From Paenibacillus vini (lineage in GTDB: Bacteria; Bacillota; Bacilli; Paenibacillales; Paenibacillaceae), in assembly GCF_018403325.1 (NCBI RefSeq), contig NZ_BOSL01000010.1, positions 63,941 to 127,940 on the forward strand: DNA of 64,000 bases, given 5' to 3'. A model generated the notes under the pieces. It was given only the letters and a program-made list of their open reading frames with translations, made no database searches and was not told where the DNA came from. The position numbers and the translations under genes were made by a program. Of the stretch, positions 34,322-42,331 are shown one piece after another. Position 1 is the first letter of the stretch, and each line of letters begins with the position of its first letter.

Positions 34322-34822
34322 ATGTTTCATGCCGCTGAACTTGCAGGCTCCCGCGAGGAGCAACAGAACGAAGTTCTGTCCCAGCTACAAGCGCTGATCG
34401 AAGGAGAGCGGAGCGCCGCCGCCAACCTGGCCAACGCCTCTGCACTTCTCCATTACTTTTTACAGGATATTAACTGGGTAGGCTTTTATTTATTCGACGG
34501 GCGCGAGCTGGTACTGGGTCCGTTTCAAGGCCTTCCGGCCTGCATTCGTATACCCATGGGCAAAGGCGTGTGCGGAACCAGCGCCGAACGCCGTGAAACG
34601 CTGCGTATCGAAGACGTCCATGCCTTTCCAGGGCATATCGCCTGCGATGCTGCGTCGAACAGCGAAATCGTCATTCCGCTTGTAAAGGAAGGCCAGCTTC
34701 TTGGCGTACTGGATATCGACAGCCCGCTAAAAGGGCGATTCGACGAATTGGACCAGTCGTTCCTGGAACGCTTCGCCGGGCTTCTGACAGAGCAGCTCGA
34801 AACTCCGCTCGCCCTGTTCTAG
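34322..34822 (+). CDS. Free methionine-(R)-sulfoxide reductase (GAF domain)
   Basis: 166 residues. A GAF-fold enzyme that reduces free methionine-R-sulfoxide. The three functional cysteines are Cys74, Cys84 (KGVCGTSA) and Cys108 (GHIACDAASNSEIVIPL), with the same 10- and 24-residue spacing as the E. coli enzyme. DINWVGFYL and VLDIDSP are family segments. The ATG at 34322 follows AAAGGAGG; longer frames upstream lack a site and overlap the divergent promoter. It fits the oxidative-stress genes elsewhere in the window. Confidence 0.93.
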   Translation: MFHAAELAGSREEQQNEVLSQLQALIEGERSAAANLANASALLHYFLQDINWVGFYLFDGRELVLGPFQGLPACIRIPMGKGVCGTSAERRETLRIEDVHAFPGHIACDAASNSEIVIPLVKEGQLLGVLDIDSPLKGRFDELDQSFLERFAGLLTEQLETPLALF

Positions 34823-34856
34823 ATCGCAATATAATCGTGTCTCAGACTGCAATAAC

Positions 34857-34900
34857 AATGGCCTTGCTTGGAGCAGTTCTTCTCCAAGAAGGCCATTATT
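34857..34900 (+). terminator. Intrinsic terminator of the methionine-sulfoxide reductase gene
   Basis: AATGGCCTT and AAGGCCATT pair, with inner pairs CTTGGAG/CTCCAAG, followed by a short ATTATT tract. Confidence 0.7.
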
Positions 34901-34908
34901 CATACCAG

Positions 34909-35148
34909 CTACATCTTCAAGGGCCGTTCGTTCCCTCGTTTAAAATTGCCTGTCGCTTTCGCCAAAAGCAACTGTAATTCCTTCTCATCTTTCGCCGCGT
35001 TTACTTTTTCCAGAAAGCGTTCCGCCTCTTTCCCTTTTAACGTTTTAACCACTTTACCGAAGTACTCCAAAAATACAGCTCCGTTTTTAGCCGTCCGGTA
35101 TAGGAAGGGGTGCTCTTCCAGCTTGTTCCTCTTGTCGATTCCGTTCAT
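34909..35148 (-). CDS. Small conserved hypothetical protein
   Basis: 79 residues, basic and helical: EHPFLYRTAKNGAVFLEYFGKVVKTLKGKEAERFLEKVNAAKDEKELQLLLAKATGNFKRG (about 12-73). No signal or membrane segment. The ATG follows GGGAGAGG. It lies 23 bp after the MutS2-like gene on the same strand and may be co-transcribed with it. I do not recognise a family; the basic helices would suit nucleic-acid or ribosome binding, but that is a guess. Confidence 0.65.
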   Translation of the reverse strand: MNGIDKRNKLEEHPFLYRTAKNGAVFLEYFGKVVKTLKGKEAERFLEKVNAAKDEKELQLLLAKATGNFKRGNERPLKM

Positions 35149-35171
35149 CTCGTTTATTATTCCTCTCCCGC

Positions 35172-37166
35172 TTATTGCTCGCCCGGTCTCCGGATGATTT
35201 CCAATCCCTCCACATGCCGCTTGCCCATCAGCTTGCGTTTCTTCCGGTTTTCCTTGGAGTCCAGCACGATGTCCAAATCATAATCCTCCGGATAGAGCTC
35301 TTCCTTCTTCAGATAAGGCTTAAGTCTTTTGCGGTTTATCTTCACTCTTTGCTTTTGAATCATCACCCCGACGATTCCTCTGGAATCCTCGGGTTCGCAG
35401 ACGATGCCGATTTTGCCGAAGGCCGTGACGAATACGGCGTCACCAACCTCAAATTTCACCGGTGGCGTCTTCCCTTCACTTACTTCAGCCGGAGTGTCCT
35501 CTTGTTCCTTTTCTCTTTCTTTGGAGGTAAGAGCAGCCCTCTCCTCTTCTTTCCTCCAGTGAGCATTCTGAGCAACCTCACTTTTCCTTTCAGATTCCGG
35601 AACAATTTCATCCCAGAGCGAAACCTTACCGCCCTCGCCGATCTGGCGGCTTACAATATGCTGGGATCTGGCAATAATATCGGCCTTGATCCCCAGTTTC
35701 CTGGCGATTTCGATCGCATAGCTTTGACCGGACCGCCCGATCGTCAGGCGGTACAGCGGCCGCAGCGTCTCGGCGTCAAATTCCATTCTGGCGTTCTCGA
35801 AGCCCTCCGCTCTGGAAGCGAACGTCTTAAGCTCATTGAAATGCGTCGTCACCAGAACGGTAGCGTTCTTACGGCTGAATTCCTCCAAAATGGCGATCGA
35901 CAAGGCGATTCCTTCCCCCGGATCGGTTCCCGCTGCCAGTTCGTCGATCAGCAGCAAGGTATGCGGCCCCGCCTCTCTTAGCATCGACACCAGGCTCTGG
36001 ATTTGAGCTGAGAACGTACTGAGCGACTGCTCCAGATTTTGCCCGTCCCCGATAACAGCCCTGATGCCGCGGTATACCGAGAATTTGCTCCCCCGCCCAA
36101 CCGGGACCAGCAATCCCGACTGCACCATGAGCGCAAGCAGGCCGAACGTTTTCAGCACAACGGTCTTCCCGCCCGTATTGGGTCCCGTAATAATCAAGGT
36201 CTTATAACGTGCGCCGATCTCCAGATCCAGCGGCACCATGCTTGCCAGCAGCTTCGGGTGTCTAGCTTCCCGGAGCACAGTCTCTCCCCGGTCGTTCAAT
36301 TCAACCGGAACCCCATTGATGGAAGCCGCATATTTCGCCTTGGCGAAAATAAAATCATAGGTCCCTGTAATCTCGATGTTCCGTGCGATCTCATCGGCCT
36401 CTTTTTCCACCAGATCGGTCAGATAGCCGAGAATTTTGGCCTCCTCCCTGGCTTCTTCTCCTTGCAGGGCCTCCAGCTCCCCTTGCAGGGCAGAAATGTC
36501 GTCCGGCTCCATAAACACCGTCTGCCCGCTGGTCGACTGATCCAGCATCCGGCCTTTGACTTGTCTGTAGAACTCCTTTTTCACCGGAATAACATATCTT
36601 CCTCCTCTCACGCTGACGATGTTCTCCTGCAAAATGGAGGCATACCGTGACATGACGGATTGAAGCCTTTTACCGATCTTTTCCTTGATCATCTCGATCT
36701 TCCGGCGCACCTTCTCCAATTCCCGGCTCGCGTCATTCATAATCACGCCATGGCGGATACAACGCAGAATCTCCTGCCTTACCGTAGGAAGGTCTCGCAG
36801 CGAGGATGCATATATGCCGATTTGCCAAGCCGCTTCTCCCTTCGATTCGATGTATTTCTTCAATTGGCCGCAGCTTTGCAAAAAGGTCGACACCGCCATT
36901 AAATCCTGTTCCTTAAACAAATATCCCGTACCCATCAGCGACATGACCAGTTCGATTCCGTCCAGGGACGGAAGAGGAACGCTGGAGCCTTTTCCGAGCA
37001 GCTCGCGGGCCTCTGCGGTTTCTCCCATCGCCCTCTCAATCGTTCTGAGCTCCTCCATTGGCGCTAACTTCTCAATCCTCGCCCGACCTTCGTACGATAC
37101 GGCAAAGTTTATCAGTTCCTGTTTGATGCTTTCATATTCCAACATGTTTAAAGTGAAATTCTCCAT
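35172..37166 (-). CDS. mutS2: MutS2-like ATPase lacking the Smr domain
   Basis: About 664 residues. The N-terminal core (1-310) has the MutS2-type start MLEYESIKQELINFAVSYEGR and clamp-like helices with YVIPVKKEFYRQVKG. The ATPase has Walker A IITGPNTGGKTVVLKT, the signature region QSLSTFSAQIQ, Walker B LLLIDELAAGTDP and TTHFNELK. A coiled stretch and a KOW-like module (VGDAVFVTAFGKIGIV) follow. The protein then ends, without the C-terminal Smr nuclease domain of B. subtilis MutS2 (about 785 residues). No frameshift explains the loss. MutS2 is reported to act on recombination intermediates and collided ribosomes. ATG after GGGAGG, with a long leader upstream. Confidence 0.88.
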   Translation of the reverse strand: MENFTLNMLEYESIKQELINFAVSYEGRARIEKLAPMEELRTIERAMGETAEARELLGKGSSVPLPSLDGIELVMSLMGTGYLFKEQDLMAVSTFLQSCGQLKKYIESKGEAAWQIGIYASSLRDLPTVRQEILRCIRHGVIMNDASRELEKVRRKIEMIKEKIGKRLQSVMSRYASILQENIVSVRGGRYVIPVKKEFYRQVKGRMLDQSTSGQTVFMEPDDISALQGELEALQGEEAREEAKILGYLTDLVEKEADEIARNIEITGTYDFIFAKAKYAASINGVPVELNDRGETVLREARHPKLLASMVPLDLEIGARYKTLIITGPNTGGKTVVLKTFGLLALMVQSGLLVPVGRGSKFSVYRGIRAVIGDGQNLEQSLSTFSAQIQSLVSMLREAGPHTLLLIDELAAGTDPGEGIALSIAILEEFSRKNATVLVTTHFNELKTFASRAEGFENARMEFDAETLRPLYRLTIGRSGQSYAIEIARKLGIKADIIARSQHIVSRQIGEGGKVSLWDEIVPESERKSEVAQNAHWRKEEERAALTSKEREKEQEDTPAEVSEGKTPPVKFEVGDAVFVTAFGKIGIVCEPEDSRGIVGVMIQKQRVKINRKRLKPYLKKEELYPEDYDLDIVLDSKENRKKRKLMGKRHVEGLEIIRRPGEQ

Positions 37167-37205
37167 TAAGGTTGAATACCTCCCGATTTGATGTAATTCG
37201 ATAAC

Positions 37206-37248
37206 AAAAAAAGGGCAAAAGACAGCACGAATGCCATCCTTTGCCCTT
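37206..37248 (-). terminator. Intrinsic terminator 2 in the leader of the MutS2-like gene
   Basis: On the reverse strand AGGGCAAA and TTTTGCCCT form the stem around a 19-nt loop region, followed by a seven-T run. It lies only 40 bp before the start codon, so transcription into the gene must read through it. Confidence 0.8.
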
Positions 37249-37290
37249 CTTCTCCCGCAAGCAGTAAAAATGTTTGCCCCTCGTAAACTC

Positions 37291-37320
37291 AAAAAAAGCC
37301 GCGCTGATAAACAGCACGGC
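37291..37320 (-). terminator. Intrinsic terminator 1 in the leader of the MutS2-like gene
   Basis: On the reverse strand GCCGTGCTG pairs with CAGCGCGGC across TTTAT, followed by TTTTTTT. Directly before it CTTCGG and CCGAAG form a second small stem that could act as an alternative structure. Confidence 0.85.
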
Positions 37321-37381
37321 TTCGGCTTCGTTCTCCGAAGAAACAAACAGCGGTCAAAGCGCTGAATGATGTTCTGCGTGT

Positions 37382-37513
37382 GTTCTTAACTAAATCAATA
37401 GACTGAAATGGGCGCAAAAAATAAAGGGACCTTTCTCTCCCGAAAAAAAAGCGGAAGACACCATTCCCGAGCGACCTGTCTTACAGTCCATATGAAGTTA
37501 ATTAGTTAAGAAC
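37382..37513 (-). promoter_or_regulatory. Long-range stem sequestering the leader ORF, upstream of the MutS2-like gene
   Basis: A perfect 12-bp inverted repeat, GTTCTTAACTAA (37513-37502 on the transcript) and TTAGTTAAGAAC (37393-37382), encloses 108 nt. A second short pairing, GACTG with CAGTC, lies inside. The interior also contains an AAGACA/TGTCTT hairpin followed by eight Ts (around 37443-37491), a weak terminator-like structure. The 5' arm is the last four codons of the leader reading frame. It could instead be the end pair of a 132-bp mobile element. Confidence 0.6.
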
Positions 37514-37525
37514 GTTCACCGACAT
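37502..37525 (-). CDS. Leader peptide MSVNVLN upstream of the MutS2-like gene
   Basis: An ATG with seven codons and a TAA stop, preceded by AGGAGAG at exactly 6 nt spacing (37538-37532). The codons for V-L-N and the stop form the 5' arm of a perfect 12-bp long-range stem. Two terminators follow before the MutS2-like start. This matches the plan of ribosome-stalling leader peptides of antibiotic-induced genes, but translation and stalling are inferred. It is too short to recognise by homology. Confidence 0.55.
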   Translation of the reverse strand: MSVNVLN

Positions 37526-37573
37526 CAAAATCTCTCCTAATCAGAGGTTAAAATCCTACTTGCGGATGTCTTC

Positions 37574-37603
37574 AATTTACCAAAAACAGCGGGTAGAAGT
37601 CAA
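37574..37603 (-). promoter_or_regulatory. Sigma-A-like promoter of the MutS2-like leader
   Basis: On the reverse strand TTGACT (37603-37598), an 18-bp spacer and TAAATT (37579-37574). A start near 37567 would give a leader of about 400 nt before the MutS2-like ATG at 37166 and place the leader ORF about 42 nt from the 5' end. Confidence 0.5.
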
Positions 37604-37766
37604 TAACGCCAACAAAGGAATGGTTACCTGTGTTTATCATGGAATTTCTTGCTAAATGTGTGAATTGATTTATTTTCATCTTTGATTCATTTCATGTATG
37701 ATATTAAGGGTGTTTGAAGTGTAATCGCTGAGTTAAATATTAAACAAATAGAGATAAAGCGAAAGG

Positions 37767-39650
37767 ATGGATCGTACTGTGTCCGCTCTAAACCGTATCA
37801 GGCTGGGCAATACAAAGCCGTTTGTCTTTTTTACCCTGATCATGATTCTTAAAACGTATTTGGCCTGGGTCTCCATTTTTGACGGTATCCCGCCATGGGG
37901 CCCGCTGTTGAAGGAGCTTCCGTTCATCTGGATTCTGTTCTGCCTCATTGAATGGTTCTCTTCCAAACGTAAAATGGGCATTTATCTGACGGTCAACCTC
38001 ATCGTCACCGCCGTCTTCTTCGCCGCTATCATGTATCATAAATATTACGGTGTCATCGTTACTTATCATGCGCTTCAGCAAGTCAACCAGGTTACAGCGG
38101 TCAGTAACAGCGTGTTTTCCCTGCTGGCACCTTACTATCTGTTAATTTTTGTGGATATCGTCATTATCGGCTTCTGGCTGCTTCGCAAAAAAAGAGCCGA
38201 GAAACTGAAAGCTTATTTTAATATGAAAAGACTGCGTACCGGCGCCCTCGCGGCTGTCTTCGGCATTTCGATCGCACTCTGCATCTTCAACGTTTGGCCA
38301 AACCGGGCCAGCATGAACGAAATCAAGCAGGCCGAGCAAATGGGCATTCTGAATTACGAAACTTACGCGATCTTCTCCAGCAAGCAAGAAGAACTGGTGG
38401 ACAAGAAACAAATTACACAAGCCAAGATCGACCAGCTGAAAGGGGTAAGTCAGCCGGCTGAACCGAAGTATTTTGGCGCGGCAAAAGGGAAAAACCTCAT
38501 AATCATCCAGTTGGAGTCCTTCCAAAACTTCCTGATCAACTTAAAGATCGATGGACAGGAAGTTACGCCGGTCATGAACTCGCTGGTGAAGGATAATCAG
38601 TATTTCAAGCACTTTTATCAAATGGTCGGCCAAGGGAATACATCGGATGCCGAATTCGTAGTGAATTCTTCATTCTACATTCCTTACAACGAAGCCGCCA
38701 CGCAGAACTATCCGGATAAAGAGCTGCCGAGCCTTCCGAAGATGATGAAATCGGAGGGTTATGATACCGCAACGTTCCACACGAATGTGGTTGAATTCTG
38801 GAACCGCGGCGAATTATACAATGCGCTCGGCTTCAACCGGTATTACGATCAAAAGTTCTTCGGACAAGAAGATACGGTATTCTTCGGACCTTCCGATGAA
38901 GTGTTGTACAAGAAAACCGCTGAAGAGCTAGACAAAATGCAGCAAGCCGGCAAGCCGTTCTATTCCCAGGTTATCTCTATGACTGCGCATCATCCGTTTA
39001 CGATGCCTCATGACAAGGACCGGATTACACTGCCTGAACGTTTCCAAGACAACATGGTCGGCGATTATATTCGTTCCCAGAATTACGCAGACTATGCGCT
39101 TGGCCAATTTATCGACGATCTGAAGCAAAGAGGAATATGGGATAACAGCGTCGTGGTCATTTACGGCGATCACCTCGGACTGCCGATGTACTCGCTGGAC
39201 AAACACGGCCTGGAACTGATGCATGAAATCTATGGACGCGATTATGGATACATCGATATGATCAATATTCCGTTGATCATTTCCGCTCCTGGCGTTGCCG
39301 AACCAACTGTCCACGAAAATGTGGGCGGACAGGTCGATATCCTGCCGACAGTCGCCAATCTGATGGGAATATCACTGAAGGACCACATCCATTTCGGAGA
39401 AGATATTTTCAATCAAAGCTATAACCTGATTCCACAACGTTACTACTTGCCTTCCGGCTCGTTCCTGAACGATAAAGCCTTGTTTATGCCGGGCGTCTGG
39501 TACGAGGACGGAACCCAGTATCCGTTCGCCGAGGGCGGCGTGAGTCAGGCATTGACGACGGAGAATGAATATAACCGGGCGCTGGAACTTCTGCGCATGT
39601 CCGACAGCTACGTGAAGCAGCTTCCCGACCGGGTGAAGGAAACCAAGTAA
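37767..39650 (+). CDS. LtaS-type membrane sulfatase (lipoteichoic acid synthase-like)
   Basis: 627 residues. Five N-terminal membrane helices (about 20-175) are followed by an extracellular sulfatase-fold domain from about 240. Metal and catalytic residues fit LtaS: Glu250 in IIIQLESFQ, the nucleophile Thr292 in GQGNTSDAEF, FHTNVVEFWNRGELYNALGF, and the Asp-His of VIYGDHLG. The enzyme transfers glycerol phosphate from phosphatidylglycerol to build lipoteichoic acid or its primer. The ATG at 37767 has no well-placed ribosome-binding site; the GTG at 37779, about 11 nt after AAAGGA, may be the true start. Single-gene unit ending in a strong terminator. Confidence 0.9.
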   Translation: MDRTVSALNRIRLGNTKPFVFFTLIMILKTYLAWVSIFDGIPPWGPLLKELPFIWILFCLIEWFSSKRKMGIYLTVNLIVTAVFFAAIMYHKYYGVIVTYHALQQVNQVTAVSNSVFSLLAPYYLLIFVDIVIIGFWLLRKKRAEKLKAYFNMKRLRTGALAAVFGISIALCIFNVWPNRASMNEIKQAEQMGILNYETYAIFSSKQEELVDKKQITQAKIDQLKGVSQPAEPKYFGAAKGKNLIIIQLESFQNFLINLKIDGQEVTPVMNSLVKDNQYFKHFYQMVGQGNTSDAEFVVNSSFYIPYNEAATQNYPDKELPSLPKMMKSEGYDTATFHTNVVEFWNRGELYNALGFNRYYDQKFFGQEDTVFFGPSDEVLYKKTAEELDKMQQAGKPFYSQVISMTAHHPFTMPHDKDRITLPERFQDNMVGDYIRSQNYADYALGQFIDDLKQRGIWDNSVVVIYGDHLGLPMYSLDKHGLELMHEIYGRDYGYIDMINIPLIISAPGVAEPTVHENVGGQVDILPTVANLMGISLKDHIHFGEDIFNQSYNLIPQRYYLPSGSFLNDKALFMPGVWYEDGTQYPFAEGGVSQALTTENEYNRALELLRMSDSYVKQLPDRVKETK

Positions 39651-39679
39651 AAGAGACTTCGACCTATAGTTATAAATTT

Positions 39680-39720
39680 AAAGCCGTGAAAAGGGGCTGC
39701 CCCCTTTTCACGGCTTTTTA
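39680..39720. terminator. Strong intrinsic terminator after the LtaS-like gene
   Basis: AAAGCCGTGAAAAGGGG pairs exactly with CCCCTTTTCACGGCTTT, with A-run and T-run flanks, so it can serve both the LtaS-like gene and the converging MATE gene. Confidence 0.9.
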
Positions 39721-39726
39721 TATATT

Positions 39727-41139
39727 TTACAGCGCCGGACTCGCCATACCTTCATTGCACCGGCACTGCTGTTCTTCCCTCTCTTTCTGAAGGTCCGCTT
39801 CCTTCATCCGCAAATGTTTGCGGCCTCTCCAGCGGAAGAAGGACAGCACGCCTCGCACGTACTCGTCAATGATCATGCAGGAGTAAATGGCAATGATGCC
39901 GATGCCTAACGATACGCCGAATAAATAAGAGCATCCCGTAGCGATAAGCCACATGAAGATCAGGGAGATTTTCATCGTATACCTGGTATCCCCGACCGCA
40001 TTAAGCGAGTTGCCGATCGCCATATTGACCATTTTTCCCGGCTGAAGCAGCAGGTTCAACAATAACAGCGAAGTGCAAAGGTTCAGTATATCGACATCCT
40101 TCGTAAACAATCCGAGCACGTTCCGACCGAATAGGACCAGTATAAACGCATTGACGATGACGAGCGGTAAACCGACCTTCAGCACTTTAAATACGGCATG
40201 ATACGCTTCTTTGGTCTTCCCCGCCCCATAAAGATGGGCAATCTGGATCTGCGCGGCCAGAGCCAGCGAGAATCCGAGCAGGAAGCAAAACGACTCCAGT
40301 GTGTTCATATACGTCCTCGCCGCCAATTCCGTTGAACCGAGCATCGCAAGGAATGAGAATATCGCCAGTTGAGAGAATACCCAGCTCGCCGAGTTGACGC
40401 CGAGCGGCCAGCCGATGGCCAGAATTTCCTTAAACAGCTTGCGGTCAAATATTTTGAAATCGCGATGTCCGATTTTTCGTTGAAAGGAGTTCAGGAAAAT
40501 GACAAACAAGACGATTGTGGCTAGAAGTCTGCTAATCACGGTGGAGATCGCCACTCCGGTCAGCCCCCATTGCGGGAACCCGAAAGCACCGAAAATGAAA
40601 CCATAGTTCATGATAATGTGAATGACGTTCATGCCGATCGCCGTCATCATCGGCCCTTTGGTGTTTCCCGTATTTCGGATCGCTGTCCCGAGTACCGCCA
40701 TAGCTGCGGTGAGGATCATCCCGCCTCCGACAATGGAGATATACACCTTCGCTAACGGAATCAATTCATCCGGAAGCTGAAGCATTCTCGCGATCGGCTC
40801 GGGAGCCGCGATCAGCAGGATACTGAGGAAGACGCCAATAGCAACCGTAACGTTAAAAGCAATAATCGCGACAGAACGCGCTTCTTCCTCTTTGCGCGAA
40901 CCGATTTTTTGAGCAATGACAATCCCTGCTCCGCTTGCGACGGTCGCAAAAAGTGTCATCAAGGCATTAAACAGCTGATTCGAGAACCCAACCACGGCTA
41001 CCGCATTATCCGAAATCCGGCTCACCATCAGCGTATCGACCGATCCGAGTAAAAACTGCAAAAACTGTTCGATAAAGATGGGCCATGCGAGCAGCCACAG
41101 GGAAAATTTGTTTTTCTCGCTGCCTTTATTTTTCATCAT
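39727..41139 (-). CDS. MATE-family efflux transporter
   Basis: About 470 residues with 12 membrane helices in two similar halves (FSLWLLAWPIFIEQFLQFLLGSVDTLMVSRI and FKEILAIGWPLGVNSASWVF), as expected for MatE-domain exporters. GAGIVIAQKIGSRKEEEA is the typical loop after helix 2. Substrate unknown. The ATG at 41139 follows AGGAGG at 8 nt; a longer frame to 41208 runs through a small hairpin (TAGAAC/GTTCTA) just before that site and is not the likely start. It is divergent from an AraC regulator that could control it. Confidence 0.92.
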   Translation of the reverse strand: MMKNKGSEKNKFSLWLLAWPIFIEQFLQFLLGSVDTLMVSRISDNAVAVVGFSNQLFNALMTLFATVASGAGIVIAQKIGSRKEEEARSVAIIAFNVTVAIGVFLSILLIAAPEPIARMLQLPDELIPLAKVYISIVGGGMILTAAMAVLGTAIRNTGNTKGPMMTAIGMNVIHIIMNYGFIFGAFGFPQWGLTGVAISTVISRLLATIVLFVIFLNSFQRKIGHRDFKIFDRKLFKEILAIGWPLGVNSASWVFSQLAIFSFLAMLGSTELAARTYMNTLESFCFLLGFSLALAAQIQIAHLYGAGKTKEAYHAVFKVLKVGLPLVIVNAFILVLFGRNVLGLFTKDVDILNLCTSLLLLNLLLQPGKMVNMAIGNSLNAVGDTRYTMKISLIFMWLIATGCSYLFGVSLGIGIIAIYSCMIIDEYVRGVLSFFRWRGRKHLRMKEADLQKEREEQQCRCNEGMASPAL

Positions 41140-41302
41140 TATTACAACCTCCTGATAGAACGGGGACGGTTCTACCTGCCCGCATTTAAACTTTGTAGCA
41201 TGAATCACATTATAGATGCTATAGTTAAGTCAATGTATCAGCTAAACAACTCAATCTTTAATTATTCCAACCTGAAAATATCGAAATATCCGGAGGTGCC
41301 CC

Positions 41303-42205
41303 ATGCCGTCTGTTATCGAGTTCACAGCCCCCCCGCTACCGCATTATATTATTAGCGGATTCTCCCCCCTTCCCGTAGGTGGCAAGCATCCCAGCCGTAA
41401 AAATATCGGCGCTTTCGATCTGCTGGTCGTGGTGCAGGGTTGTCTCTACGTTGAGGAAGGGGGCCATGAATATGAAATCACTGAGGGTCACGCGCTGATT
41501 CTGCGCCCCGACAGCTCCCATTACTCTTATATGGGCTGTAAGGAAGAGACGCTGCATTATTGGGTGCATTTTCAAATCCTCGGAGATTGGAAAGTCATTG
41601 AGGAAGAGGATTACCTTGCCTGCCATGGACGTTATCCCGAGGGGGAACCGGGGTATTTATCGCTCCCGCCTTTTGAGATAACTCCTTACAACATTGCTCT
41701 CCCCCAGTTCACTAAGTTGGCCCAGCCGCAAAAGATGGCCGAAACGATTAGCGAATTAAATGAGATGAACCGGAATATTCATCTGGCGAGCGTCAGGTTA
41801 AGACAACAAGCCTTGTTCCAGGACGTCATCATGCTGCTCTCAGCTTCCCTGGGAGCCGACGGCCCTTCCCCCCAGTCCGCCTGTGCCGAGCGCGCCGCCT
41901 CTTACCTGCGTGAGCATTACCGCGAGCCCTTCTCCGCCAAGCAATTGGGAGAGGCCATTAACTTTCACCCGGTGTACATCGCCCGCTGCATGCAAAAGGT
42001 CTTCGGCTGTTCGCCGTCAACCTATTTGCTGCGACTGCGGATCGATCAGTCCAAATTGCTGCTGATTCAGACGGATCTGCCCGTGGAGCGGGTTGCCGAG
42101 GAGGTCGGTTTCAATCATGCCGCTTATTTCACCGCCAGTTTCACCCGGTTCGAGGGGATGGCTCCGCGGAAGTACAGGCAGCGTTTTGCCTGGAATAAAG
42201 GGTAA
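41303..42205 (+). CDS. AraC-family transcriptional regulator
   Basis: 300 residues. Cupin-like N-terminal sensing domain (about 25-110: DLLVVVQGCLYVEEGGHEYEI and ALILRPDSSHYSYMG), then a DNA-binding domain from about 195 with two helix-turn-helix motifs (FSAKQLGEAINFHPVYIARCMQKVFG and VERVAEEVGFNHAAYFTASFTRFEGMAPRKYRQ). This is the sugar-type AraC architecture of Bacillales. The ATG follows CCGGAGG. It lies divergently from the MATE gene and 126 bp before degV; which gene it regulates is not shown. Confidence 0.9.
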   Translation: MPSVIEFTAPPLPHYIISGFSPLPVGGKHPSRKNIGAFDLLVVVQGCLYVEEGGHEYEITEGHALILRPDSSHYSYMGCKEETLHYWVHFQILGDWKVIEEEDYLACHGRYPEGEPGYLSLPPFEITPYNIALPQFTKLAQPQKMAETISELNEMNRNIHLASVRLRQQALFQDVIMLLSASLGADGPSPQSACAERAASYLREHYREPFSAKQLGEAINFHPVYIARCMQKVFGCSPSTYLLRLRIDQSKLLLIQTDLPVERVAEEVGFNHAAYFTASFTRFEGMAPRKYRQRFAWNKG

Positions 42206-42331
42206 GTTTAACTGTCCGGATACGCGACAAATTTTACCTTGATCGATAATTTTGCGTATAAGACGGCTGTCATCTATAATCAAGGAAAGCTATCCTATTA
42301 AACTACTAAATCTATTAATGGAGGAAATGCG

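Noticed and set aside
37206-37567. T-box or other known riboswitch in the MutS2-like leader
   Set aside because: No AGGGTGGNACCGCG box or known riboswitch core was found; the leader ORF with overlapping stem explains the structure better.
41139-41208. Extended N-terminus of the MATE transporter
   Set aside because: The extra 23 residues come from a leader with a small hairpin; AGGAGG at 8 nt from the internal ATG marks the true start.
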